A stretch of DNA of 64,000 nt. It comes from Rhizophagus irregularis (Eukaryota; Glomeromycota; Glomeromycetes; Glomerales; Glomeraceae). The notes below the pieces were generated by a model. That model did not search any database and was not told the DNA's origin. It saw only the letters and a program-made list of their open reading frames with translations. This document shows positions 20,039-31,019 of the stretch, piece after piece. Location of the stretch: the NCBI RefSeq assembly GCF_026210795.1, contig NC_089452.1, positions 3,534,001-3,598,000 of the forward strand, written 5' to 3'. Every line of letters begins with the position of its first letter. The first letter of the stretch is position 1. A program made the position numbers and the translations under genes.

Positions 20039-22525
20039 TTTTTTTTTTTTTTTTTTAAATGTTGAATCATGTACCATTTTATTAGAATATATTTGGACTA
20101 CATAATAATCACAAATATTCTATGAATGATACTTCCAGCTTCAGGCCAGTCCGATCAACCATTAGATATTATATTACCAATAAAATTAAAATTAAGAATA
20201 AAAGTAACTAAAAAGCATAGCAAAATAATATACTATAATCTAAAAGTATAAATAAAAATAAAACATTAAAAGAAAAACAAAAACAAATTAAAAATAAAAA
20301 TAAAATTAACAATAATTAATAAATTATATGTCTAAAATTATAAATAAAAATAAATATAAATAAGAAAAGAATAAAAATATTATTTTTGTATCTATTAATC
20401 CAATAATTTTTTGCTCATGTATAATGTAATCTTATCAACTTTCTTTTTTATTGAAATCCAATCCTCACATATGTATTTCCTTACAAAGGTATCCATAGAT
20501 TTCTTTACCAAAGAGACTGATTTTTGTAATCGATCTACTTTTCCCATTTGTAAATCTTTAACTTTATTTGTAAGTTGATTTGAATTGTCCTTTACTTTGA
20601 ATTCTGAAAGTTGATTTGAATTGTCCTTTGCTTTGGATTCTGAAGTAATTTTATCTGTTCGAAAAATACCTTCTCTTTTTTCCCATAAAATAACTTGTTC
20701 ACATCTTGGTTTCCATATTAATTCTTTAAATGCTAGAATGAATCGAATTAAAATGTTGGCCATAAGTGTCTGTGCCTCAGCAAGAGATATCTTGAAGTCT
20801 TTTTGTAATCTTATTGATAGACAAGTTTCAACTTTTACTTCTAATGCCAAATGTTAGAACTTTTGAAATTTTTCTGACTTTGCTGTAATTCCTAATATAT
20901 TTTGTAATACTTTTCTAATAAAATCTTCACCTTGGCATCTAATTTGTTTTTGTTTCAAACATATAATTATAGATTCTTTTGTTGTAATTTCCAATATTTT
21001 TTGCCAAGCTATCTCATATGCCTGACATTCAAATAAATGATTCCAATTTTCTTTCTTATTACATTTCATAATACATTTCATTTCCTTATAGAGCTTTGGT
21101 TTTCTTATTACTAAAATTGATCCTAATGGAAGGATTTTATGAAATAATTTTGCTATAAAAGTCCATAAATAGTTGATTCTCATACTATTGCAGTGAAACC
21201 CCTTGCAATAATGGAAAATAAGCCAAGTAATTTTCCAGTCTATCTGATTAACATCTCCATAACATAATTCCTGATTATTTTTTAACAATAACCATTCAGT
21301 AGCTTTTTACCTGTAGCTAATATTTTCAAAATAAATCTTCTAATATTAACTTCAATAGGTTTATCTATAAAAACAGGAAAATAAGATAATATATTATTAA
21401 TAAAATCTACATTATTCCTGAATAAATTGTTTCCACATCGTTCCTTCTTTGCTAATTTATCAGCTATATCATTGCCTATTATGCCACTATGACCCTTTAT
21501 TTTAACTAACTTTAAATTTATAGATGCTTCTCTGATCAGTATAATTATTTTAATAATGATTAGATTATTGGTCTTTTTAAACCATGTTCTAGTTGTTGAA
21601 TTAAAAGCTAAATTAATTGAATCAATAGCACCTAAGCTATCTGTATAAATAGTTACATTAGAATTTTCTGGTGTCAACAATGCCAAGAAAATAGCTACTA
21701 TTTCTGCCCTGGTTGATGATGGCCATAAAGATAAATATGAATATACTGAAAATTCTCCTAATTCATTACTTGTATAGAATGCTGCATCTAAATCCACAGT
21801 AGTATTATCTGCTCTATGTAAAAGGTTATTATTATCTATAGTCTGATTAGCTAGTGATCCATCTGTATAATATTCAATGTTTTTCAATGACTTTAATTGA
21901 TGTCTTATATTTGTAAGTTCTTGTTTAAGTGTATCTTGTTCGATCCATCGATTGATCCATAAACCTAAATTATCTCCATTCAAATTAATTATAGGTGTTT
22001 TTTCCAATTGTTGTATATCACTATTTGCTGAAATATTTTTAATTCTATTTAACGATTCCACTATATAATACCAGTCGATATGTGTAATTGCACCTGTTGA
22101 TAAATGAATAAAAATTGGTAATACTAATGCATTATGTTGGGTTATTGTAATCATCTTGGGACATTCCTGTTTCTGAATAATTGCTTTTTGAGAATTATCT
22201 GAACATATTTCAATATTACAAACTTCTATAATTAAACATTCAATTTTTTCCTCATTTTTCTTTATCTGTGTTCTTTTCTTAACAAATCCTACTGAGATTT
22301 CATTGTTTTTATCTTTTATTATAACATATGGGTGTTTTCGCTTATCTTCTGATACTGGTTATAATATATTATTCAAAAAGTTAAATAGGGAATGTCTAGG
22401 CATTTCTGGTGCTGATATTCCCTTAATCCATCGGATTAATAATTGAAACCATTTGGCTATGCGTCCTTTTGCTGATAGCCCTGCAATGAAATGATAACAC
22501 GCTGTCACCATCGTCTGCCACCCGA
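20039..22525 (-). mobile_element. 5'-truncated LINE retrotransposon with poly(A) tail
   Basis: Read on the minus strand, the unit begins abruptly near 22525 inside a coding frame (GWQTMVTACYHFIAGLSAKG) and ends with an 18-base poly(A) tract (T run at 20039-20056). Abrupt 5' truncation plus a 3' A tail is the hallmark of target-primed LINE insertion. Target-site duplications were not identified. The RT core is missing; only the RNase H and C-terminal parts of ORF2 remain. Confidence 0.75.
20395..22525 (-). pseudogene. LINE ORF2 C-terminal half: RNase H plus zinc-binding tail
   Basis: From 22525 the frame reads through a TAA near 22362 (context NNIL-*-PVSEDKRKH, a Gln codon one step away) into 22154-21282. 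The RNase H domain shows YTDGSL, STRAEIVAIFLALL, IYTDSLGAI and GHSGIIGNDIADKLAK, carrying the usual acidic and His residues. After a shift at about 21285 the frame 21288-20854 holds CIMKCNKKENWNHLFECQ (C-x3-C..H-x4-C). After a second shift at about 20852, 20850-20395 holds a basic helical tail. RNase H removes RNA from cDNA hybrids; this copy is inactive because of the truncation and frameshifts. Confidence 0.8.
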
Positions 22526-22898
22526 TAGTAAACAAGAAGAAATCGTCCTATTATCTTTAATCTTAACGAAATAAATATATTCTTGCTTGGTTTAGTGTTA
22601 TTTAGTTCTACTTAACTTTCAAAGTGCGATAGCTCTCGCTATGAAAATTTATCAGTTTATCTTCTTTCAAAATACGATAACTCTCACTACAAAAGTTTAT
22701 ATTTTATTCATTTCATAATTCTTGTTACGACATTAAATTCACCATAAATTTATCCAATTAAAATTAATTAAGCGAACATTAAATAAAGTTTAGGGCGAAC
22801 CTATTACCTTTAAAATGACATTATGCTTTATTAACTATTAATTAAATAAATTTACTTTTTCATCATAAGAGATTGGTATCAAATAATCGAAATAAATA
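22526..22898. other. AT-rich spacer with a short degenerate repeat
   Basis: Contains two related stretches, CTTTCAAAGTGCGATAGCTC (22616) and CTTTCAAAATACGATAACTC (22672), about 56 bp apart. No gene is supported. Confidence 0.4.
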
Positions 22899-22939
22899 CA
22901 CAGGTCAAATAGATGTCATTGTCACAAAATTTGCCTGGA

Positions 22940-23730
22940 ATTTTTCTGGCAAATTGAGAATTATCCCGGTAAATTGGGTAAATTGTGTTACAATTTTGGA
23001 ATAATGGAGGTCTTACAATTTGGCAAATTTTGTTAAAATGGCAGAATTCCTACAGAATTCCTAATTCAAATGTTGAGAAATTTTTCAGTAAATTATCATT
23101 AAATTGTGGGAAATTTTAGGCAAATCTTTAGTAATGATATGCAAACGAAGTGCAAATTGTGGTGAATTTAATTAAATTTTTAGTAATTTTATGCAAACGT
23201 AATATAAATTGTGATGAATTTTAGGCAAATTTTTAGTAATGCTATGCAAACGAAGTGCAAATTGTGTTGAATTTTGTTAAATTTTTAGTAATTTTATGTA
23301 AACGTAATGCAAATTGTGGTGAATTTAGTTAAATTTTTAGTAATGTTATGTAAACGAAGTGCAAATTGTGGTGAATTTAGTTAAATTTTTAGAAATGTTA
23401 TGTAAATTGTTGAAAATTTAGGTGAATTTTTCAGCAATGTTGTGCAAACGTAATGCAAATTGTGGAAAATTGTAGCATTTTTTTGGTAAATGTTAGCTAA
23501 ATTTAATGAAATTTAGGATAATTTCGGACAATTGAGTGAAAATATTTTACCAATTTTGGACAATTGAGTGTAAACAGTATAAATGCAACATTTTTGGAGA
23601 TAATTTAGTGAAATTTTGCAATAATTTTGGACAATTGAGTGAAATTTTGCAATAATTTCGGACAATTGAGTGAAATTTAGTAATAATTTTAAACAATTTA
23701 GTGTAAATGTTATGACAATTTAAAACATTG
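22940..23730. repeat. Left subterminal repeats of element 3
   Basis: Short degenerate units such as GAAGTGCAAATTGTGGTGAA and TTAGTTAAATTTTTAGTAAT recur about every 60-65 bp, then GGACAATTGAGTGAAATTTT units. Such dense subterminal motifs often serve as transposase binding sites in CACTA-like elements; here that is inference. Confidence 0.6.
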
Positions 23731-23929
23731 ATTTAATAATTTTACATAATTTATTACAATATTATTTATTAACAAATGCACAATTATTATTTAATGATGA
23801 GAATCTATATTAATCTATATTCATCAGGTATCCAATGATCCATGGGTAATCTGCACCTCTAATTCATTCATGTATCTAATGTCTGATGCCAAAGTAGAAG
23901 CTGGTAAAAACATACAAAAAAGAAAGTAA

Positions 23930-25411
23930 AAAAGAAACGTTAGTTAACGTTTCTTTTAAAAAAAAAGAATAAAAATTAAGTTTCGCAATATAACATTGCA
24001 AAACTTACCGGTCGTTTCCATCATTCTAACGTCCAGAACCTACAAAAAGTAAAAAAGAAACGTTAGGTAATGTTTCTTTTAAAAAAAAAAGAATAAAAAA
24101 TAAGTTTCACAATGTAACATTGCGAAACTTACCAGTCGTTTCCATCATTCTAACATCTGGAACCTACAAAAAGTAAAAAAGAAACGTTAGGTAATGTTTC
24201 TATTAAAAAAAAAGAATAAAAAATAAGTTTCGCAATGTAACATTGCGAAACTTACCGGTCGTTTCCATCATTCTAACGTCCAGAACCTACAAAAAATAAA
24301 AAAGAAACGTTAGGTAATGTTTCTTTTTAAAAAAAAAGAATAAAAATTAAGTTTCGCAATGTAACATTGTGAAACTTACTGGTCGTTTCCATCATTCTAA
24401 CGTCTGGAACCTATAAATATTAAAAGAAAGAAACATTTAGTATTATTTCTTTAAAAAAAAAATAATTAAAAAATAAGTTTCGCAATACAATATTGCGAAA
24501 CTCACCGGTTCATTTTGATTTCCATTATCCAAACATCTGGAATCTATAAAAAGTAAAAGAAACGTACGTTAGTATCATTTCTTTAAAAAAAAACATAAAT
24601 AAAATTAAGTTTCGCAACAATTGTTGCGAAACTTAACAGTTCGTTTCGAGTTTCAAACGTCCAGAACCTACAAAAAAAAGAAAGAAACGTTAGTTAACGT
24701 TTCTTTTAATAAAAAAAATTAATAAATTAAGTTTCATAACAATTTGTTGCGAAACTCACCGGTTCATTTCATCCAAATGTCTGGAACCTACAAAAAGAAG
24801 GAAAGAAATGTTAGTTAACGTTTCTTTTAATAAAAAAAAAATTTAAAAAAAAGAAAATATTACCTTCCTCCCAAAGTCTGGGTCATAATTTCGTCTGGCG
24901 TTCCTACAAAAAGAAGAAAGGAAACGTTAGAAATGTTTCCTAAAAGAAATTAAAAAAAAGTAAGTTTCGAAACTGTTTCGAACATGAAACTTACCATTTC
25001 ACTTTCTGAAGTTGAAGACCTACACAAAAGAAAAATAGGAAACGTTAGAAACGTTTTCTTACAAAAAAGAATTAAAAAAAAATTTTTTAAAAAAAAGTTT
25101 CAAAGCGAACGCTTCAAAACTTACCATTTTCGTTTTCTCGTTTCCTAAGTCAAAAATACTGAAAGACCTAAAAAAAAAATAAAGGATCGTTAAAAAAACG
25201 ATCCTTATAAAAGTAAAAAAAAAAAATTTATTTTAAAGTTTTGAAGCAAAACGCTTCGAAACTTACCATAATTTCAGTTCATTTTCCAAAGTCAAAACAT
25301 CGAAAATCCTACAAAAAAGAAAGAAAGGAAACGTTAAAAACGTTTCCTTGCAACAAAAATTAAAAAAAAAAATTAAAAAAGTTTTAAAGCGTTTCACTTC
25401 GAAACTTACCA
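23930..25411 (-). repeat. Array A: about 12 micro-exon/hairpin-intron units
   Basis: The period is 116-148 bp, mostly 123-124. On the minus strand each unit reads ...TTTTTGTAG | exon | GTAAGTTTCG.... Exon lengths from 24010 upward are 31, 31, 31, 31, 38, 30, 28, 40, 25, 43 and 42 nt. The typical exon starts GTTCTGGACG and ends GGAAACGACCG. Donors are GTAAG in most units, GTGAG in two, GTTAAG in one and GTAAT in one. Most introns contain two inverted repeats, one at the donor (AAGTTTCGCAATGT paired with ACATTGCGAAACTT) and one before the pyrimidine tract (GAAACGTTA / TAACGTTTC). The 31-nt exons shift frame each time and contain stops in two frames, so protein coding is unlikely. Confidence 0.7.
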
Positions 25412-25565
25412 TTGTTTTTCTGAAAGACGGTTCTGGGAAAAGGAAAGAGAATGGGAAAGGAGTGGGGATCAAAAAGAGAAGGAAAAGGGCGAAGGGGAGA
25501 AGGGGAGAAAAAGAGGGAAGGTGAAGGTGAGAGAAAGAGGAAAGGAAAAAAAAAGAGGGAATAAG
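25411..25565 (-). other. Pyrimidine-rich first exon or leader of array A
   Basis: On the minus strand this stretch is almost pure C/T (for example CCTTCACCTTCCCTC) and ends CAGAAAAACAATG | GTAAGT at 25411. It resembles a 5' leader followed by the first donor of the array. An ATG sits at the very end of the exon, but no open frame continues past the next exon. Confidence 0.4.
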
Positions 25566-25654
25566 CTTTTGCTAAAAAAGCTTAATTTTTTTTTTCGTTA
25601 TACCGCAACTGAAGCTGCGATAATTATTAAGTAATATCACGTGACGCATGTGAT

Positions 25655-25682
25655 ATATAATTTTATATAAATAGGGCTTTCC
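25655..25682 (-). promoter_or_regulatory. TATA-like promoter ahead of array A
   Basis: On the minus strand CCCTATTTATATAAAATTAT lies about 100 bp upstream of the pyrimidine-rich leader, next to a CACGTGA palindrome (25639-25645). The position relative to the first exon is what a core promoter would have. There is no transcript evidence. Confidence 0.35.
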
Positions 25683-25729
25683 CCCGCCCTGGAATTTTTT
25701 TTTTATTTTAATAATTTTAAATAGATGTA

Positions 25730-25875
25730 TATATATGTTTATATATACATATATATATATCTATTAACTAATACTTTACGAAAAGCGAGCCCTTCCTCTG
25801 TAAACAGGTAGAGGCCATAAAGTACCTATAGGGGGAGAGCCATTGCTGCTCCCTCCGCCTGTTTATAGTGACAAA
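25730..25875. repeat. AT dinucleotide patch and GC-richer hairpin
   Basis: A TATATATGTTTATATATACA run is followed by CTCTGTAAACAGG and its partner CCGCCTGTTTATAG, enclosing a CCTATAGGGGGAGAG loop region. The purpose is unknown; it stands out by base composition inside element 3. Confidence 0.4.
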
Positions 25876-26089
25876 AAGAAGGAGTCTTCAGTAGTAAGGT
25901 TTAGTACTGAATTAAACATTACAACACATCGTGTTGATACATTGTTTATATTAACAATGTGATTTAATGTTAAATAATTCATTTAGAATATAAATATTAT
26001 AAATTTAATAATGTTCGTAATTTACAAATAAATAAAAATAAAAATTAACAATTTTAATGTAATTAAGTGTAATGCTACGTTATTCAATG

Positions 26090-26940
26090 TAATTGTAGTA
26101 TTTTTTTTGTGTTTTTTAGCGCAATTCCGCATTTTTTAGTGCAATTCCACATTTTCTAGCATAATGTTACATTTTCCAGTATAACGCGAAATTTTCTAAA
26201 AAATATAATAATTGTGGTACTTTTTAGTATAATGCTACATTGTCTAGTGTAATTGTGGTATTTTTTAGTACAATGCCGCATAATTTAGTATAGTGCTACA
26301 TTTTTTAGTATAATTTAATGTAATGTGGAATTTTCCAAAAAATGTGATAATTGCGATGCTTTTTAATGTAATTTGGTGAAATGCTACATTTTCCAGTGTA
26401 ATGCCATATTATTGAGCATTTTCAAAAAAAAAATGTAACATTTTAATATTCTGACAAAAGTGAAACATTTGACCAAAAAAACATAAAATTTGCTGAAAAT
26501 ATGCAACATTTGACAGAAAATATAGAATTTTCATAAAAAATACACCATTTGCCAGAAAATTGGAATATTTGACAAAATTTGATTTTAATTGACAATGTTA
26601 CAACAATTTTATGAAATGTTGTTACAATGATGTCACATTGGAGATAAAATGCAGCATTTTCATAAAAATGCACCATTTGCAAGAAAATTGGAACATTTGA
26701 TAGAAAAAAAGCAAAATTTGATTTTAATGACAATGTTATAACAATGTCATAACAATATTACGAAATGTTACATTTGAGGTGTAATGTAGCATTTTCCCAA
26801 AATTTCATAAGATTTGCTAAATCAGACAATGTTGTAACAATGCTATTTCAAAAAATTGTTCAGCATAATGTAGCATTTTCCACAATTTCTCACCATTTTC
26901 CAGGAAAATGGGGAATTTGCATTTTTTGAATTTTAAACAA
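26090..26940. repeat. Right subterminal repeats of element 3
   Basis: Two classes of short units: TTTTTTAGTGCAATTCC / ATTTTCCAGTATAA (26100-26420), and TTTGCCAGAAAATTGGAA with ACAATGTTACAACAATG (26440-26940). All are degenerate. An open frame at 26443-26733 on the minus strand is only the repeat read in frame. Confidence 0.6.
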
Positions 26941-27059
26941 TGGTGCCCCTTTGACCTGTGTATTTTTTATATATATCACACGTAATAGCATTTTTTTTTA
27001 CCATAATAATATAGTTTTAATAAATAAAATGTTTATTTATTCTTAATAACACGGGTGTG

Positions 27060-28600
27060 ACATAAATAAATCATGGCTGAAATTTGTGTTCAATTTGTGT
27101 TCAATTTGTGTTGATAATTCTGGTAAAAATTTGTTAATTTTGGTCAAATTTCGTTAAATTTGTTAAATTTGTGTTGAATTTGTGTTGATAATTTTTAATT
27201 TATCATGAGGGGATGATATTTAGTAATTGTGCATATACAATTTCTGTACGATGTACATGATTTTTTAAAATGCGGATTTCCGTAATTTTACGATATCGTA
27301 TTTTCTGGCCAATCAAAATTAGACTGATCCTTGCATGTGATTTAATCATTTAATCATGCACGCATTTTTTGTCTTATTTATTTTTGTTTCTTATTTCTTT
27401 ATTCTTTTGTTCAATATTTTTAATTTTTTTGTCTCTTCTTTCTATTATTTCTTTAATTATATACAATATATTTACATATATTTCATAATTTATTGCTTTG
27501 CAGGTATAGAAATATTTGTTTATTAATACTACTAATTATTTTCATTTTTTTTTACCTCTTTATTACTTTATATCATAATACTAACAATAATATCCATGTT
27601 TTCTTTATTCCTTTTTACTTGTACTTTAATACTAACAATACTAACAATACTAACAACATGTTTATTTTTTTTTTTCTCTTTATTTCTTTATTCTTTTGTT
27701 TAATTACTTTGCAAATATAGAAATATTTATTTATTAATACTAATTATTTTAATATTAACGCATTTTTTTTACCTATTTGTTATTTTATGTCATAATACTA
27801 ACAATACTATCTACGTTTCCTTTATTCCTTTTTACTTGTACTTTAATACTAACAATAATATCCATGTTTCTTTTACTCCTTTTACTGTTTCTTTAACTCT
27901 TTTTACCTTAATACTAACAATAATAACAATATTTCTTTTATCTTTATATCTAATACTAACGTTACTATAGCTGTTTCTCTTCTTTTTACGTCTAATAATA
28001 TTGTTACTCTTTACTTTTTTTTTTACTTTTATGTATTCTGTATATATTAATAAATACTTGTAATTTTTTATGGTTTAATAAAATTATATCTAATAAAACA
28101 TACATTATATAAACTTATAGTACAGAAAATAAAGTATTATTTATCGAAATATTTTGAAATATTACAAAATATTAAGTTGTGTAAAATCACAGAATATTAC
28201 GAATCATCAAATTATGGAGCATTACGCATCATAGAATTTTGAAATATTTTAAAAAGTTGCAAAGTATTATGCAGTAAAATTACGGAATATTACAAATCGT
28301 AAAATTACGAAGTCTTGCATATAGTAATATTTCAAAATATTTTAAAAAGTTACAAAATATTACGTTTACGCAAACTTGCAGCAGGTCTGAAAACTTACGA
28401 AATATTATGTAAAATTATAAAATATTGTGAATCACAAAATTACGGAATATTACAAATCGTAAAATTACAAAGCTTTGCATATTGTAATATTTCGAAATAT
28501 TTTAAAAAGTTATAAAATATTACGCTTACGCAAACTTGTGGCAGGTCTGAAAGCTTACGAAATTATGATGTGTAAACTTGCACAACTTTTCGCACTATAT
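27060..28600. repeat. Stretch of low-order degenerate repeats
   Basis: 27075-27190: GTGTTCAATTTGTGTT units. 27490-28030: T-rich DNA with ATACTAACAATAATATCCAT units, including two similar copies of about 100 bp. 28130-28570: two near-copies of about 190 bp (TTTCAAAATATTTTAAAAAG ... CGCAAACTTGCAGCAGGTCT, and the second with CAAACTTGTGGCAGGTCT). No gene is supported. Confidence 0.55.
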
Positions 28601-29560
28601 AATTTCCTGATGAGGAACCTATAATCAAATATCGTCCTTTCTTTTTAAATGGATTAAAGTTTGATGTCTTCTTCCAAAATATCAAATTGCATTAGAAGTA
28701 CATCAGTTTCATAGTACCAGCTGGTATGAAGATGTCAAAAAACTCAAGAACTAACATTATTACGTAGGTATCCAATATGTACCCAATAGTATCGATTTTG
28801 ACCTGTGCAAATATATTCCTATCTTATAATGATGAAAATAAGAAGAAACCATTATATATCATAATCATAAAGATCTTTTTAGATTTATTCTTAATATTTC
28901 TGAAAGTAATTGTTTATATAATTGAATCTGGCTTTAATACATTAATAAAAGTAAAGGATCTAGCATTATCTAACATAACAAAAAAAGAAATAGTTTTTTA
29001 GTTTTAATGCTTTTTGTAATAATTTAATTAATCTTTTTAAATTGATCTATAGTATTTCAATAAGATCCTGAAAAATATATAAATTTGTAAGATTTCAAGT
29101 TGCTTAGTATTTGCCAAAAAAATTGTGTAAATCTTTTAATTTTCTAGTATTATTATAGTTCTGGTTCTAAAGAAATGCTTAGTAGAGCTTATAATAAAAT
29201 TTTTTTGGCTAGATCTACCTATTTATATAATTTTCAGGGTTCTATTTTAATCTTTAAAAATTTTGGCCAAATTAAAATCTCAGAGAAAATATTTAAACTG
29301 ATAAGAAATATATTCTTTCTTAAAGATAAATATGTATTAATAATAATTAGAGGAGTTACACATATCACATAATATTTAGTTTAATATAAACTTACTTCCC
29401 TCCCCCTTTTATTAGATTTAATAACCAATTAAATTATAATATTTATAAATCATATAATTTTATTAAGTGTAACATAAGATTTTGGTTATTCCCTTCCTCC
29501 CCTTTAATAATTATGTAATATGTGTAAGCTCCCTTAAATAGCTAAAGTTATGTTATTGTT
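28600..29560. other. Spacer with weak open frames
   Basis: Open frames at 28777-29001 and 29175-29372 on the plus strand are hydrophobic and AT-driven, with no motif. I would not call them genes. Confidence 0.35.
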
Positions 29561-29570
29561 ATGATAATTT

Positions 29571-30309
29571 ATGCATGCCAAATTAACTGGGTTACCAAGT
29601 ATTTTGACAGATAAGATTCGTTCCAAATTATACAAAAGATATAAAAAAGAAACTGGATGTAAGCTATGGCAATTATCAAAAGCTGTGACAAGTATATCAG
29701 AAAAGCTTCAAGCCTCTGCCTATCACTTTCAAAGCCAAACCCGATCCAGAATTAATTATCAGATCCATGTTAGAGCATTTCACATACTTGAAATTCTGAA
29801 ATAGTTTCAGAGAGATTGATAATTATAATTTTGCATCACCTCAGCCGCCATGAAGCTCACCATGCCCTATCTGCAATGGAAAGCATGGGAATTATGGATT
29901 ACATGGCGAATGGTATAAAAATGAAACAGAATATTGTCTTACTTGCTTCACTTCAAGCAATAAATTCAAATTCACAATCATAGCATAGAAACTCTGTCAT
30001 GTGAAATCGATCACCTGAAAAAATGTGCAGTATCCAGAACGCCAAAATAATAGGACTGTGCAATGTAAGGCTGAATTCTTAATGAAATTTTGGTCACACA
30101 AGAATTTTTTTGACTATATTAATATAATATATCATGCCAAATTTCTTACCAAACAATCAGAATAGTACAGCTAATAAGGAGCTGAAAGGCGCTTTGCTAA
30201 GGCAAAACTACTTGGTTTGTGAGGAATGTGATCATCACTCACATCTATATTGCAAAAGGTGTAAGAAGGTTATGGAAGGAATTTATAAGCAATGTGAATG
30301 TTTCAAGTA
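29571..30309 (+). pseudogene. Broken lineage-specific gene with Cys-rich C-terminus
   Basis: The first open part (29571-29801) reads YKRYKKETGCKLWQLSKAVT then HFQSQTRSRINYQIHVR. After shifts come MKLTMPYLQWKAWE (about 29850) and NEYCLTC-like traces (about 29930). The last part (30177-30309) reads ELKGALLRQNYLVCEECDHH then SHLYCKRCKKVMEGIYKQCE, a C-x2-C..C-x2-C pattern that could bind zinc, and ends CFK-stop at 30309. I recall members of this family as repeated in AM-fungal genomes; function unknown. Element 1 lies 130 bp downstream. Confidence 0.45.
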
Positions 30310-31019
30310 ATTTGATCAATAAAGCAATGGTGCAAATTTACCAGACATTTTATAATTTTTTCGCATGGAATGAGTGATGGGATTGTGTGAAACAAAGTGT
30401 GTACTATTATCTTTTCAATCAAGTTTATTGTAGCTTGATAACATCGGGAAATTTTTTGGGGTGCAGATCTGCGCAGATCTGCAGGTGACATTTTTGCGCA
30501 GATCTGTGACCCTGTCGGCAGTCTTTGAAAAAAAAAAATCCTCAAAAACTGCGCAGAATTTCAAGAAAATAAAGTTCTGCAAAAATCTTCAAAATTAAAT
30601 CTGCGAAGAATTTCAAGAACTAAGTTCTGCAAGAAATTCAAGAACAAAATTCTGTGAAAAAATTCAAGAACGAAGTTCTGCTGCAATAATTCACAAAAAA
30701 ATAAATTATTTACTAATCATCACAGTCATTATATATTGTATTTTTTATTATGTATTTTTATTTACTAATAAATTTGTCAAATAAAATTGCAAAATTGAAT
30801 ATAGCTAAATAAATTTATAAAGTTAAAGAATTTCAAATATAACTAACTGAAATTAATAAAATACAATATAAAAATTGAGAAAAAAAACCCAATATATGCC
30901 AACTTATTAAAATATAATCATCTTTCAAATGTATTTTAATGACGTTGACAGCGCATATATCTAAAGTATTCATCCAAAATTTAAAGAACTTTGAAGAATA
31001 CCTTCAAAATTCTCTTCAG

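Larger units (their letters stand above)
22899..26960. mobile_element. Large TIR element 3 (4062 bp) carrying array A
   Basis: The left end CACAGGTCAAATAG and the right end CTTTGACCTGTG form an inverted terminus CACAGGTCAAA. A weaker inverted match continues inside (CATTGT...AAAATT). TA flanks both sides (22897-22898, 26961-26962). Subterminal zones consist of short degenerate repeats: AAATTGTGGTGAATTTAG-type on the left (22940-23730) and TTTTTAGTGCAATTCCACAT-type on the right (26090-26940). Array A lies between. No transposase frame is present. The CA...TG termini, 2-bp flanks and subterminal repeats resemble CMC/CACTA-like elements such as Plavaka, which is inference. Confidence 0.65.

Noticed and set aside
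23930-25411. CRISPR-like look of regularly spaced repeats
   Set aside because: Spacing resembles repeat-spacer arrays, but the host is eukaryotic by introns and gene content, units are 116-148 bp with internal inverted repeats, and no cas-like genes are present.
25263-25472. Minus-strand open frame across the first exon and intron of array A
   Set aside because: It starts at a TTG, reads through a perfect GTAAGT donor and a pyrimidine tract, and has T-rich hydrophobic composition typical of intron read-through.
26443-26733. Minus-strand frame in the right subterminal zone of element 3
   Set aside because: Repeated residue pattern mirrors the DNA repeat; no independent coding sign.
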